Positions 13,589 to 22,051 of a stretch of DNA of 64,000 nt are shown piece by piece. The notes beneath the pieces were generated by a model that had not been told where the DNA came from, did no database searches, and saw only the letters and a list, made by a program, of their open reading frames with translations. Positions within the stretch are counted from its first letter, which is position 1. Every line of letters starts with the position of its first letter. Source of the DNA: an uncultured Clostridia bacterium (GTDB lineage: Bacteria; Bacillota; Clostridia; Christensenellales; UBA1242); contig CAKVFE010000001.1 of assembly GCA_934746645.1 (NCBI GenBank), positions 248,001 to 312,000 on the forward strand. The letters run 5' to 3'. Both the position numbers and the translations under genes were made by a program.

Positions 13589-14419
13589 CTATATCAAATC
13601 GGTATTTTTGTAGTTTTTTATACCAAAGAACAATAATACTGCAGGTACAACAAACCATATAGCAAAACTATAATAATTGACTACTTTAAATCCAGAGCCA
13701 ACTACATCTGCAAATGATACAGCTAATGGTGTAAAGTATTCGATAAATTGCAGACTGCTTCCACCTGAAGCAATGTTGGCAAATATATAAAATACTACAG
13801 CAACTAATACTGATAATAATGTAGTATATTTGCGTCTACCAAGCAATGCCAATGCAAAACTAAATACACCAACTTGTAATGTTGCTACAACAGCAAATAT
13901 AAAATATCCAAAGAAATTGACAAATTGGAATTGTCCTTTACCCCAAATAGCCAATGCAACAATACCAAATATTGCACAAACCAAATTGAATAAAACAACA
14001 TTAATAACCAATCTTATTAATTTGTTAATAACAATTTTGGTACGACTAACATTTTGAGTATACAACATCTCATAACTGCCATCTTTAAAGTTGCTATTAA
14101 TAAGTCTACAACCTAAAAATCCTGCATAGATTGCACCAATAAATACCCACGCTTGAGATGCTTGTGCACTAAAATATGTACCTATTGACATATTGCCTAA
14201 AGACTCAATAACTTCTTGCAATTCAGGGTTGCCTTCAAAATACTTTGCCATACCCTTTAATACACTGTCCATCATTGGGAATAATGCAATATTGATAAAC
14301 AATAATATACCAGCAACCAATGAGAAAATAATTAATGCTTTATAATTTAAATTGCGTTCAAGTTTAAATAATGGAGATAATTTTTTACTATTTGTTGATT
14401 TAACTTCACTTAATTTCAT
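13589..14419 (-). CDS. ABC transporter permease, ABC-2 type
   Basis: A 276-residue integral membrane protein with six predicted membrane helices. They are near residues 28-47, 90-108, 134-158, 165-193, 197-218 and 245-266, the usual arrangement of ABC-2 export permeases. A long loop between helices 1 and 2 (about 40 residues, FEGNPELQEVIESLG) should face outside. It lies 14 bases after its ATPase, so both are surely one transporter. Such pairs export peptides, antibiotics or lipids; the substrate cannot be told from the sequence. A terminator follows. Confidence 0.85.
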   Translation of the reverse strand: MKLSEVKSTNSKKLSPLFKLERNLNYKALIIFSLVAGILLFINIALFPMMDSVLKGMAKYFEGNPELQEVIESLGNMSIGTYFSAQASQAWVFIGAIYAGFLGCRLINSNFKDGSYEMLYTQNVSRTKIVINKLIRLVINVVLFNLVCAIFGIVALAIWGKGQFQFVNFFGYFIFAVVATLQVGVFSFALALLGRRKYTTLLSVLVAVVFYIFANIASGGSSLQFIEYFTPLAVSFADVVGSGFKVVNYYSFAIWFVVPAVLLFFGIKNYKNTDLI

Positions 14420-14433
14420 CTTAACACCTCCTA

Positions 14434-15300
14434 TTATTCATAGAAATGAAGAAACATTTCTTCAAGTCCTGCATCTTCTATACTAATATTGGTAATATCA
14501 ATACTATTAAGATATTTAACCAATTTTTTCATTTCGCCATTATAATTAAATTTAAGATAATTGTTTTCTCTTCTTAAATTGCTTACACCACTTAAAGTGA
14601 TTTCTGGAGAAGAATAGTCTGTTTCGATAGTAACAATCTTTAATCTCTTAGTCTTTAATTGTTCCATCTCTTCTATAGCAATAATTTTTCCTGCTTTAAT
14701 TATGGCTACTCTATCACATAGTCTTTGAACATCTGTAAGTGAATGTGAGGATATTAGTATACTAGCTCCACGCTTTTTCTCTTCATCCATAAGTTCAAAA
14801 AATTTAAGTTTGATTATTGGATCCAATCCAACTGTTGGTTCGTCTAAAACGATAAGTTTTGGACTAGACAACAATGCCATAACTATGGACATTTTTTTCT
14901 TATTGCCCAATGACAAATCTTTTGCTTTTCTTGTAAGATTAAGTTCTAGTTTAGTAGCAAGATAATCAATACGATCATAAGTCACATTTTTTAAATCAGC
15001 AACCAATTTTAAGTTGTCAGCAACTGACAAATTAGGAAAATAACTTGGTTCGCCACCAGCATATCCAAGTTCGGCACGAGCCACTGCACCTTCTTTAAAA
15101 GCATTGTGATTGATTATAGCGACTTCACCACTATTTGGTTTTAAAAGTCCTACTATGGTCCTTATTGTTGTAGTCTTGCCTGCACCGTTAGGTCCAATAA
15201 ACCCTACGATTTCGCCTTCTTTTACATTAAATGTAACATCTTCGACGCCAACATTTTTACCATAATATTTTTTCAAATTGTTAACTTCGCAAGGAATCAT
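14434..15300 (-). CDS. ABC transporter ATP-binding protein
   Basis: A 288-residue nucleotide-binding protein starting after AAGGAGATATT. All motifs are intact: Walker A GPNGAGKTT (residues 36-44), the ABC signature LSLGNKKKMS near residue 129, Walker B LIVLDEP followed by TVGLDP near 150, and the switch histidine SSHSLTDV near 188. The last 90 residues form a short C-terminal domain, as in export ATPases of the bacitracin/YtrB group. It pairs with the permease downstream. No kinase/regulator pair or peptide gene lies beside it. Confidence 0.92.
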   Translation of the reverse strand: MIPCEVNNLKKYYGKNVGVEDVTFNVKEGEIVGFIGPNGAGKTTTIRTIVGLLKPNSGEVAIINHNAFKEGAVARAELGYAGGEPSYFPNLSVADNLKLVADLKNVTYDRIDYLATKLELNLTRKAKDLSLGNKKKMSIVMALLSSPKLIVLDEPTVGLDPIIKLKFFELMDEEKKRGASILISSHSLTDVQRLCDRVAIIKAGKIIAIEEMEQLKTKRLKIVTIETDYSSPEITLSGVSNLRRENNYLKFNYNGEMKKLVKYLNSIDITNISIEDAGLEEMFLHFYE

Positions 15301-15338
15301 AATATCTCCTTAATAAAATTATTTTTACTAACATATAT

Positions 15339-15367
15339 ATAATACTATAAAAATTATCGTTTTGCAA
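15339..15367 (-). promoter_or_regulatory. Probable sigma-A promoter of the ABC operon
   Basis: On the minus strand TTGCAA (15362-15367) and TATTAT (15339-15344) are 17 bases apart, about 40 bases before the ATG of the ATPase gene. Confidence 0.55.
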
Positions 15368-15521
15368 TAATTGTTAAAAATAATCAATCAAATATTTTTA
15401 AAATCATAATAAAATATATGTTAAAAACTTAATATCAATTAAGTTAAATATGTAGCAAAATCCATACAAAATACACATAAAAAATAAACAATAAATAATA
15501 ATATTTTTTTCAAGTTAGGTA

Positions 15522-15549
15522 TTTACAAATTTTGTATTTATGATATACT
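15522..15549 (+). promoter_or_regulatory. Probable promoter of the 272-aa gene
   Basis: TTTACA (15522-15527) and TATACT (15544-15549) are 16 bases apart, 29 bases before the ATG at 15579. The preceding 150 bases are very AT-rich with nothing else recognisable. Confidence 0.5.
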
Positions 15550-15578
15550 ATTAGAGATTAAATTAGAGAGGTGTAGTA

Positions 15579-16397
15579 ATGGCTACCTACGCAGATATTG
15601 AAAGATTAAGAACAACTCAAAGACATTATGTAAAGTACGACTACAATAAAATAGATCCTAGATTTACTGATACATTTGATCACACTTCAAAGCGCTGTAG
15701 ATATTGGGTTAAAAGTCCAGCAACTGGAGTCGAAAAAATTGATGTAATAAAAGCAAATATGAAACAACACGATCTTTATAATGCTGATAGTAAAAAATTA
15801 TCATTTAAAGATGTTGAAGACGCTTTACTTAATACAATGTTAGATAAAGTTGATGATGATTATTTAGATTCAGTTTTAAGTTATTTTAAAAATTTAACAA
15901 CATATAATGACAATAGAGATGTAACTTGCAGATGTATGTTAATGGCGTGTGCGAGTATTGACTTTGAAGCCTTAATATCCGATATTAATAATGCAAATGG
16001 TAATAAAACTGAAATATCTAGGATTTTACAATCATTAACACTTGAAGCCAATACTATTGCTGTTAATGGTTTGTTCTCTAAATTATTTAGTGTTGTATGT
16101 TCATCCAGTAAAGCTAATGGAAACTTTACAGATGTTGATCCTGAATTAGAGAAACTTATCAATAAAATGTACGAAAAAACAATGTTTAAAGGTAAAGACA
16201 ATAATCATCCTTTATCAATACCACAAGATCCATCTAAAGTATTTAATATGCTTACATCTTTATACACACAATTAAAAAGTGTTGAAAAAATGAAAGGTTT
16301 ATCTTCTGAAGATGTAAAAAAGCAAATTATTAAACCATTTGATAGTATTATAAATAAAGAAATTGACAAACAATTAAAAGATAGATCAAAAGAATAA
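15579..16397 (+). CDS. Unrecognised cytoplasmic protein (272 aa)
   Basis: Starts at MATYADIERLRTTQRHYVKY behind GAGAGGTG. No signal peptide, membrane segment or familiar catalytic motif is visible. The N-terminal 75 residues are mixed (HTSKRCRYWVKSPATGVEK). The rest is mainly helical and acidic, with DVTCRCMLMACASIDFEALI in the middle and a basic tail (KQLKDRSKE). It is the only plus-strand gene in the block 11-64 kb. It converges on the duplicated two-gene cassette and shares a bidirectional terminator with it, which hints at a linked role. I do not recognise the family. Confidence 0.65.
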   Translation: MATYADIERLRTTQRHYVKYDYNKIDPRFTDTFDHTSKRCRYWVKSPATGVEKIDVIKANMKQHDLYNADSKKLSFKDVEDALLNTMLDKVDDDYLDSVLSYFKNLTTYNDNRDVTCRCMLMACASIDFEALISDINNANGNKTEISRILQSLTLEANTIAVNGLFSKLFSVVCSSSKANGNFTDVDPELEKLINKMYEKTMFKGKDNNHPLSIPQDPSKVFNMLTSLYTQLKSVEKMKGLSSEDVKKQIIKPFDSIINKEIDKQLKDRSKE

Positions 16398-16428
16398 AAA
16401 AAGATACATAATGTATCTTTTTTTTATT
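16396..16428. terminator. Bidirectional terminator between convergent genes
   Basis: AAAGATACA (16400-16408) pairs with TGTATCTTT (16412-16420) around a TAA loop, with A and T runs outside. It serves both the plus-strand 272-aa gene and the minus-strand small cassette gene that ends at 16424. Confidence 0.8.
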
Positions 16429-16876
16429 CTTTATCTATAATCTCTTCAACATCTAAAATTAACTTATTACAATTAGACATTGAAGATATTGATATTACTT
16501 TACTAGTTCTATCTAAAAATCTTTCAGTAAAACAAACAACATACTTTCCATTTTTTAGAACCTTATCATATGTAAAGACTCTAAACTTTTTTCCGTCAAA
16601 AGTAACACATACACAATATGAATCATTTTCTCTAGTTACAAATGCATCATCATAATCAATAACATATAATTCGGCCTTATGCTCTGTATTGTATACTGCT
16701 TCTCTTATAGGTATTTCTCTTTTTGCAACTTTATTAACATCCATTATTTCATCACAAGCCCATTTAAAATATCCCAACCATTTTTGTTTTGAGCCTGAAA
16801 CAACATTAACAAAACTTGCTTTTGTAGCTGTAAAGAAGTCTAATAGTTCCTTACTTATTAATTGGTTATATGTCAT
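16424..16876 (-). CDS. Small cassette protein, copy 1 ('MTYN' family, 150 aa)
   Basis: A 150-residue protein starting with MTYNQLISKELLDFF behind AGGAGAG. It has no signal peptide or membrane segment. Its second half (about residues 70-140) is strand-rich: IDYDDAFVTREND, then VTFDGKKFRVFTYDKVL and YVVCFTERFLDRTSKVISIS. It aligns in layout with the 160-aa protein at 18541-19023, sharing the MTYN start, an F.TR..DS..V segment, the FRVF motif and a YVV.FE element. Like that copy it follows a large partner gene. Function is unknown; the pair looks like a duplicated operon. Confidence 0.6.
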   Translation of the reverse strand: MTYNQLISKELLDFFTATKASFVNVVSGSKQKWLGYFKWACDEIMDVNKVAKREIPIREAVYNTEHKAELYVIDYDDAFVTRENDSYCVCVTFDGKKFRVFTYDKVLKNGKYVVCFTERFLDRTSKVISISSMSNCNKLILDVEEIIDKE

Positions 16877-16916
16877 AAAACTCTCCTATTTCAATTTATC
16901 TTATATTTAATTTATA

Positions 16917-18263
16917 TTACAAATCTATTTCATCCCCACCTTGTGTCAATTCTTCCTCAGCTTCTGCTTCACTGACTTTTACTTTTACATTTTTATCATC
17001 TCTTTTATTTGCATTTGGATATTCTGGGATCTCTGAGTCGGTAATATCCTTGCCCTTATAAGGTGACTGAGAATTATCACTTTTTTCATCAGAATCTTCT
17101 ACATTATCATTTTCTTGTCGTTGGGTAAATTCTGTTTGTGTAGACTTAACCTTGGATGGAACTATAGTTTCTTCAGGAGGATTCTCAACTGATATTTTTC
17201 CAGATTCATTATCTAATTTTTTCTTAGAATCTGTATCTAATCTGGTAATATTAGTTTTTGATGTACTATCTGTTTTATCAACAAGTCTTTCAAGTTTATC
17301 TTTAATTTCTTCACTAACTTGTTTTTTGTTAGTTTCTTTTACTGTTGGTTCAACAGTTTCTTTATTGGCTTGATTGATATCAATAAGTGGTTCGGTTAGA
17401 TAATCTTTCATTTTCTTAGGAACTGCATCTAGTACTTTTTTCTTAGCTTCATCTTCGATACGAGCTGCACCACTAATAAACAAACCTAGTATAGGTATCA
17501 TACGCTCTTTAAAATCTTTTTCTTCTTTAGCATATTCGTCCAAGCCATATAAATCTTCAAATGCCTTATCTAAAAGTTCGTTCATAGCTTTATAATTAAG
17601 CACTTTCTTAGTCTTTTTATCCAATAAGAAATAATCTGATATCTTATCAAATTCTTCATTGAAAATACCCAATACTTTTCTAGTATAGTTATTGTCAACA
17701 GACTTTAACATATTAACTCTTTGGGTAAAATAATCTTCATAGATTATATCAAAACTATCTTGTGACATTTTGTCCAAATAGCCTAATAGCATATTACGCT
17801 TAACAATATATTCATCATCAATTTCTTTTACTTCTTGACCCAAATCTTCTGCATTTAATTCGATGTTAAATTGCTTAAGTGCACGGTCAACAAAGTCAGG
17901 TGTCAATTTGTCAGAAAACTTACCTATAGTAGTCTTCTTAACATTCATCATTCTACCACCTTGTTTAGGAATACTTTCCATAACATACAATTCAGCAACA
18001 GCAAGTTGGGATTCGGTATTCTTTTTAAAAGTTACACCAAAATCTACATTTTCGCCACTATTGGTAGTGGCACTACAAAATACTTCGTTGTTGTAAGAAT
18101 CTCTTTTTACTTTTTTCATATTTAATAATTCAGCAGAAACTTTTTTATTGATTACATAAACACCCTTTGCATTATAATCGCCAAAAAGTTTGTTTTTTAC
18201 AACATCAAGTTTTTCTGTTGTATATTCATCAAATGTTTCTACTTGTTTATATTTTGGAGCCAT
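16917..18263 (-). CDS. Large cassette protein, copy 1 (448 aa)
   Basis: The ATG at 18263 (MAPKYKQVETFDEYTTEKLD) is favoured over the one two codons earlier because GGGGG lies 8 bases before it. The N-terminal 250 residues align without large gaps to the protein at 19025-20599. Shared landmarks are Y.TE..DV..NKL.GDYN.KG.Y, SYN...FC...T..GE.VDF, PKQGG, LD..S.D.F and NYKAMNE. The C-terminal 170 residues are disordered and highly charged (Glu/Lys/Asp/Ser/Thr), ending in EELTQGGDEIDL. No membrane segment or catalytic motif is seen. A small MTYN-type gene follows 40 bases downstream. Confidence 0.65.
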   Translation of the reverse strand: MAPKYKQVETFDEYTTEKLDVVKNKLFGDYNAKGVYVINKKVSAELLNMKKVKRDSYNNEVFCSATTNSGENVDFGVTFKKNTESQLAVAELYVMESIPKQGGRMMNVKKTTIGKFSDKLTPDFVDRALKQFNIELNAEDLGQEVKEIDDEYIVKRNMLLGYLDKMSQDSFDIIYEDYFTQRVNMLKSVDNNYTRKVLGIFNEEFDKISDYFLLDKKTKKVLNYKAMNELLDKAFEDLYGLDEYAKEEKDFKERMIPILGLFISGAARIEDEAKKKVLDAVPKKMKDYLTEPLIDINQANKETVEPTVKETNKKQVSEEIKDKLERLVDKTDSTSKTNITRLDTDSKKKLDNESGKISVENPPEETIVPSKVKSTQTEFTQRQENDNVEDSDEKSDNSQSPYKGKDITDSEIPEYPNANKRDDKNVKVKVSEAEAEEELTQGGDEIDL

Positions 18264-18401
18264 AGCCATTCCCCCTACAATACTAATTATATTATAACAA
18301 ATAACTTATATATTTACAATTATAAAACTAAGTAAAATAAAAAAAATTGTTATTATAAAAAAACAAATGTAACAACATAAATATATGATCTTATTGATAT
18401 C

Positions 18402-18429
18402 ATTATAATACAATTTATGTATCTACCAA
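18402..18429 (-). promoter_or_regulatory. Probable promoter of cassette copy 1
   Basis: On the minus strand TTGGTA (18424-18429) and TATAAT (18402-18407) are 16 bases apart, about 140 bases upstream of the 448-aa gene. The rest of this 250-base gap is AT-rich without other visible signals. Confidence 0.45.
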
Positions 18430-18511
18430 CATATATCTACAATATTAATTTTGGTTAAAAATACTTATGTATCAATATATGTTTTCTAATACATTTAATT
18501 ATTTTTTGTAA

Positions 18512-18541
18512 CAAAAAAGACCTAATTATAGGTCTTTTTTT
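18512..18541 (-). terminator. Terminator of cassette copy 2
   Basis: AGACCTA (18518-18524) pairs with TAGGTCT (18529-18535) around an ATTA loop, with A and T runs on both sides. It directly follows the stop of the 160-aa gene, so the two cassette copies are separate transcripts. Confidence 0.8.
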
Positions 18542-19023
18542 TAATCTTTCTCTCCTCGAAGATAATAATCTGCAACTATTGCAAATGTTTCCCAATTAAC
18601 TGTAGTAAGTGTACGCAAAATTTTTGGATCGCCATAAAGTTGTTGTTCAAATACTACATATTGCAAATCACTTTTATCTTCTTTTTCAAAATATTGTCTT
18701 AATGAAAACACTCTAAAGTTTTGGTCTTTATCAATACAGATAGCGACCATTTTACTATCCAATATTCTAGTAATAAATTTATCTTCAAATGTAACTACTG
18801 CCAACAACCAGTTGCCATCTTTTGATCTAGCATATCTTAAATCTTTTACTGGGACTTTAACATCTCTTAAACCATTTTTAAGATATATTTCTCTTGACAT
18901 TTCATTAGCAACACAATCTTTTAATTTTTGTGGATTAATAAATGTTTCATTACAAAATTTGTGTTTATCACAATAAGTTAGAGTCTTAATAATATCTCTT
19001 ACAAAAATAAAATTATATGTCAT
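18541..19023 (-). CDS. Small cassette protein, copy 2 ('MTYN' family, 160 aa)
   Basis: The ATG at 19023 is one base after the stop of the large partner gene, with AAGGTG upstream, so translation is coupled. The product starts MTYNFIFVRDIIKTLTYCDK. A strand-rich second half includes DLRYARSKDGNWLLAVVTFE, DKFITRILDSKMVAICIDKD and QNFRVFSLRQYF. It resembles the 150-aa protein at 16424-16876 in start, in the F.TR..DS motif, in FRVF and in the YVVFEQQ element. No signal peptide or membrane helix is present. Function is unknown. Confidence 0.62.
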   Translation of the reverse strand: MTYNFIFVRDIIKTLTYCDKHKFCNETFINPQKLKDCVANEMSREIYLKNGLRDVKVPVKDLRYARSKDGNWLLAVVTFEDKFITRILDSKMVAICIDKDQNFRVFSLRQYFEKEDKSDLQYVVFEQQLYGDPKILRTLTTVNWETFAIVADYYLRGEKD

Positions 19024-19024
19024 A

Positions 19025-20599
19025 TTAAGCACCTTGCCTTGTCATTGAATAACCACCACGCTCTGCGATTCGTTGAGTTGTAAGCAATTCAACTGCACCA
19101 CTTGTACTTTGCAATGCTCCAATATTAACAGGAGTCATAGAAATTGTTGTTGCATCTAATGTAACATTAGACAAATCAGATATACCTATATTGTATATAT
19201 TAGAGTCCAATGCATTAGATTTGATTTCACCATATTGTGCTTTTTCATCACTAATATTGTATTGATTTAAAGTGTTTTGAGAAACTGTTGCTGATGTATC
19301 GGTAATTTCTCTATCTACCATTGCAGAATATAGATTTTTAGCTGAATTGACAATATTGTTAGCAACATTGCCTAGTTTGCTTTGAACTTTATCAATAGTT
19401 TCTGAAACTTGTTTAACACCTTTACCAATTGTTTTTGAATATAAATCTTGTACTAAATTGTAATTATTATTTGTTTCTCTTTTTTCTTCAGGGGTTAAAC
19501 CTTTAGAGTCAAATGTAACTTTACCATTAATAATATTAACTGGTGAAGATTTGGTTTGAGGGAAAACTTTTATATTTATTTTTTGATTCTCTGGTATATC
19601 GTCCATCTCTTTATCTTTATGTTTTCCAAACAAACTTGAGATAAAATTTAATCCATCACTTTCAGCTCTTCTTTCAACTATAAATTGAAACATATTGCTA
19701 ATACCTGAATTGGTATAATCTTCAAATTCGGCACGCATTTCTGGATTGTGATCTATGCCCATCATATCATAAATATTATCAAGCATTTTATCTTTTATGG
19801 TCTGCATTGCATTTCTAAATTTATCAAAAGGTTTATCTGTTTTTTGATCAAATATTTGGTTACTAACCTTATATTGTGGACAATCAGCATAATATCTAAC
19901 AGCATTATCCATAGTTTCGTTCATGGCTTTATAGTTCATACCATTTTTATATTTTTTATCTTTTAAAAACATTGCTAATGCTGGATTATCATAATCTTCC
20001 TTAATCATATCCATAACATCTTTAGAATAAGTATTATGTTCGTGTTTAAGAACCTTTAAACGACTATTATAATAATCTTTATATGCTTTATTAAATGCAT
20101 CATAACTTAGTTCGTCTAATTGAGTAAGGAACTTTTTACGATTGTTTATATTTTTATCTTCATACTCTACAACTTCTTGTCCTGCACCAGCTCTTGAAAC
20201 ATTGTAATATTTAAGTGCTTTTTGTGTAAAGTTAGCATTATCTTCGCCTATGTATTTACCAATGACAGTTTTAATCATTTGTACAGATTTTCCACCTTGT
20301 TTGGCTACACCTTCCAACACCTCTAAAACGGCTACATCTTCACCTTTTTCAACATCGTTGGTTACAGAGATTTTGAAGTCAACAACTTCTCCATTTCTAG
20401 TTTTTGAAGTGCAAAAAATATCGGAATTATATGATTCCTTAATTGTTTTTGGTAATTTAATTAATTCGTTTGTTATTCGTTGTTCGATACAATAATAACC
20501 TTTAGAATTATAATCTCCTAAAAGTTTGTTTTGAATAACATCAACATTTTCTGTAACATAATCATCTAATGATTTTATTTTTGACTGCCTCTTAGCCAT
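19025..20599 (-). CDS. Large cassette protein, copy 2 (524 aa)
   Basis: Starts MAKRQSKIKSLDDYVTENVD behind AAGGAAG. Residues 1-250 are homologous to the 448-aa protein at 16917-18263, with the same GDYNSKG, SYNSDIFC, AKQGGKS, LDELSYDAFN and NYKAMNE landmarks. Residues 260-330 add a segment with FDKFRNAMQTIKDKMLDNIY. The last 170 residues are Asn/Ser/Thr/Val-rich (VANNIVNSAKNLYSAMV, then NIGISDLSNVTLDATTISMT) and differ completely from the charged tail of copy 1. So a conserved N-terminal half carries divergent C-terminal halves. No membrane or secretion signal is visible and I do not recognise the family. Confidence 0.65.
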   Translation of the reverse strand: MAKRQSKIKSLDDYVTENVDVIQNKLLGDYNSKGYYCIEQRITNELIKLPKTIKESYNSDIFCTSKTRNGEVVDFKISVTNDVEKGEDVAVLEVLEGVAKQGGKSVQMIKTVIGKYIGEDNANFTQKALKYYNVSRAGAGQEVVEYEDKNINNRKKFLTQLDELSYDAFNKAYKDYYNSRLKVLKHEHNTYSKDVMDMIKEDYDNPALAMFLKDKKYKNGMNYKAMNETMDNAVRYYADCPQYKVSNQIFDQKTDKPFDKFRNAMQTIKDKMLDNIYDMMGIDHNPEMRAEFEDYTNSGISNMFQFIVERRAESDGLNFISSLFGKHKDKEMDDIPENQKINIKVFPQTKSSPVNIINGKVTFDSKGLTPEEKRETNNNYNLVQDLYSKTIGKGVKQVSETIDKVQSKLGNVANNIVNSAKNLYSAMVDREITDTSATVSQNTLNQYNISDEKAQYGEIKSNALDSNIYNIGISDLSNVTLDATTISMTPVNIGALQSTSGAVELLTTQRIAERGGYSMTRQGA

Positions 20600-20637
20600 G
20601 ACATCTTCCTTACGAAAAACTATTTTTTCATATAGAT

Positions 20638-20666
20638 AGTTTACTACAAACCATATACTTTGTAAA
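20638..20666 (-). promoter_or_regulatory. Probable promoter of cassette copy 2
   Basis: On the minus strand TTTACA (20661-20666) and TAAACT (20638-20643) are 17 bases apart, with the start codon of the 524-aa gene about 40 bases downstream. Confidence 0.45.
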
Positions 20667-20757
20667 GATATAATCTTAACAAAAAATATATATTTTTTAA
20701 TTATTTTTTATAGTTAATTTTGTCATATTTTTCTATTATTTATATGCCAAAACAACA

Positions 20758-20790
20758 AAAAAAGAAGCAATAATTTGCTTCTTTTTTTAC
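20758..20790 (-). terminator. Terminator of the str operon (after tuf)
   Basis: AGAAGCAA (20764-20771) pairs with TTGCTTCT (20776-20783) around a four-base loop, with A and T runs outside. It lies about 20 bases past the tuf stop. Confidence 0.85.
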
Positions 20791-20809
20791 TTCAAATGTA
20801 TTTCTAAAA

Positions 20810-22015
20810 TTACTTAATAATAGAAGAAACAACACCAGAACCAACAGTTCTACCACCTTCACGGATAGCGAAACGAAGACCTTGTTCGATAGCGATAGGA
20901 GTGATCAATTGAATTGTCATCTTAACGTTATCACCAGGCATTACCATTTCAACACCTTGTGGAAGTTCGATAGTACCAGTAACGTCTGTAGTACGGAAGT
21001 AGAATTGAGGACGATATCCATTGAAGAATGGAGTATGACGACCACCTTCTTCTTTCTTCAATACGTAAACTTCTGCTGTAAATTCTGTATGTGGATGAAT
21101 TGTACCAGGTTTAGCTAATACTTGTCCACGTTCGATTTCGTTACGTTGAATACCACGTAGTAATAGACCAACGTTATCACCAGATTCAGCTTGATCTAGT
21201 AATTTACGGAACATTTCAACACCAGTAATAACTGTTTGTTTACCAGAATCGTTCATACCGATAATTTCTACAGTATCACCAACTTTAACTGTACCACGTT
21301 CTACTCTACCAGTAGCAACTGTACCACGACCAGTAATTGTAAATACATCTTCAACTGGCATCAAGAAAGGTTTGTCATTTTCTCTTTGTGGTTCAGGGAT
21401 ATAAGAGTCAAGAGCGTCAACTAATTCGTTAATGCACTTGCAAGCAGGATCATCTGGGTGACCAGCTTGAGCAGCTTCTAGAGCTTTTAATGCACTACCC
21501 TTAATAATTGGAGTTGTGTCTCCAGGGAAACCATATTCATTAAGAAGATCACGGATTTCCATTTCAACTAAGTCTAGTAATTCAGGATCATCAACTTGGT
21601 CAGTTTTGTTCATGAATACTACAATGTAAGGAACACCAACTTGTCTAGCAAGTAAGATGTGTTCACGAGTTTGAGGCATAGGACCATCAGTTGCAGCAAC
21701 AACTAGAATAGCACCATCCATTTGAGCAGCACCAGTAATCATATTCTTAACGTAGTCGGCGTGTCCTGGGCAGTCAACGTGTGCATAGTGACGGTGTTCA
21801 CTTTCATATTCAACGTGAGCTGTATTGATTGTTATACCTCTAGCTTTTTCTTCAGGCGCTTTATCGATTTCTGCATAATTCATTGCAAGTGCCTTACCTT
21901 GAGCAGCAAGAACAGTAGTAATTGCAGCTGTTAAGGTTGTTTTACCATGGTCAACGTGTCCGATTGTACCAACGTTAACGTGTGGTTTTGTTCTTTCATA
22001 TTTAGCTTTAGCCAT
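20810..22015 (-). CDS. tuf: Elongation factor Tu
   Basis: A 401-residue GTPase of normal length. The G motifs are GHVDHGKTT (residues 19-27), DCPGHADYV and MNKTD (the usual NKxD). The effector loop EKARGITINTAHVEYE and domain 2 (TGRGTVATGRVERGTVKVGD) are standard. EF-Tu delivers aminoacyl-tRNA to the ribosome. It is the last gene of the str operon, 36 bases after fusA, and ends in a strong terminator. Confidence 0.99.
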   Translation of the reverse strand: MAKAKYERTKPHVNVGTIGHVDHGKTTLTAAITTVLAAQGKALAMNYAEIDKAPEEKARGITINTAHVEYESEHRHYAHVDCPGHADYVKNMITGAAQMDGAILVVAATDGPMPQTREHILLARQVGVPYIVVFMNKTDQVDDPELLDLVEMEIRDLLNEYGFPGDTTPIIKGSALKALEAAQAGHPDDPACKCINELVDALDSYIPEPQRENDKPFLMPVEDVFTITGRGTVATGRVERGTVKVGDTVEIIGMNDSGKQTVITGVEMFRKLLDQAESGDNVGLLLRGIQRNEIERGQVLAKPGTIHPHTEFTAEVYVLKKEEGGRHTPFFNGYRPQFYFRTTDVTGTIELPQGVEMVMPGDNVKMTIQLITPIAIEQGLRFAIREGGRTVGSGVVSSIIK

Positions 22016-22051
22016 TATTATTATCCTCCTACAATATATTTTTTTTAATAA

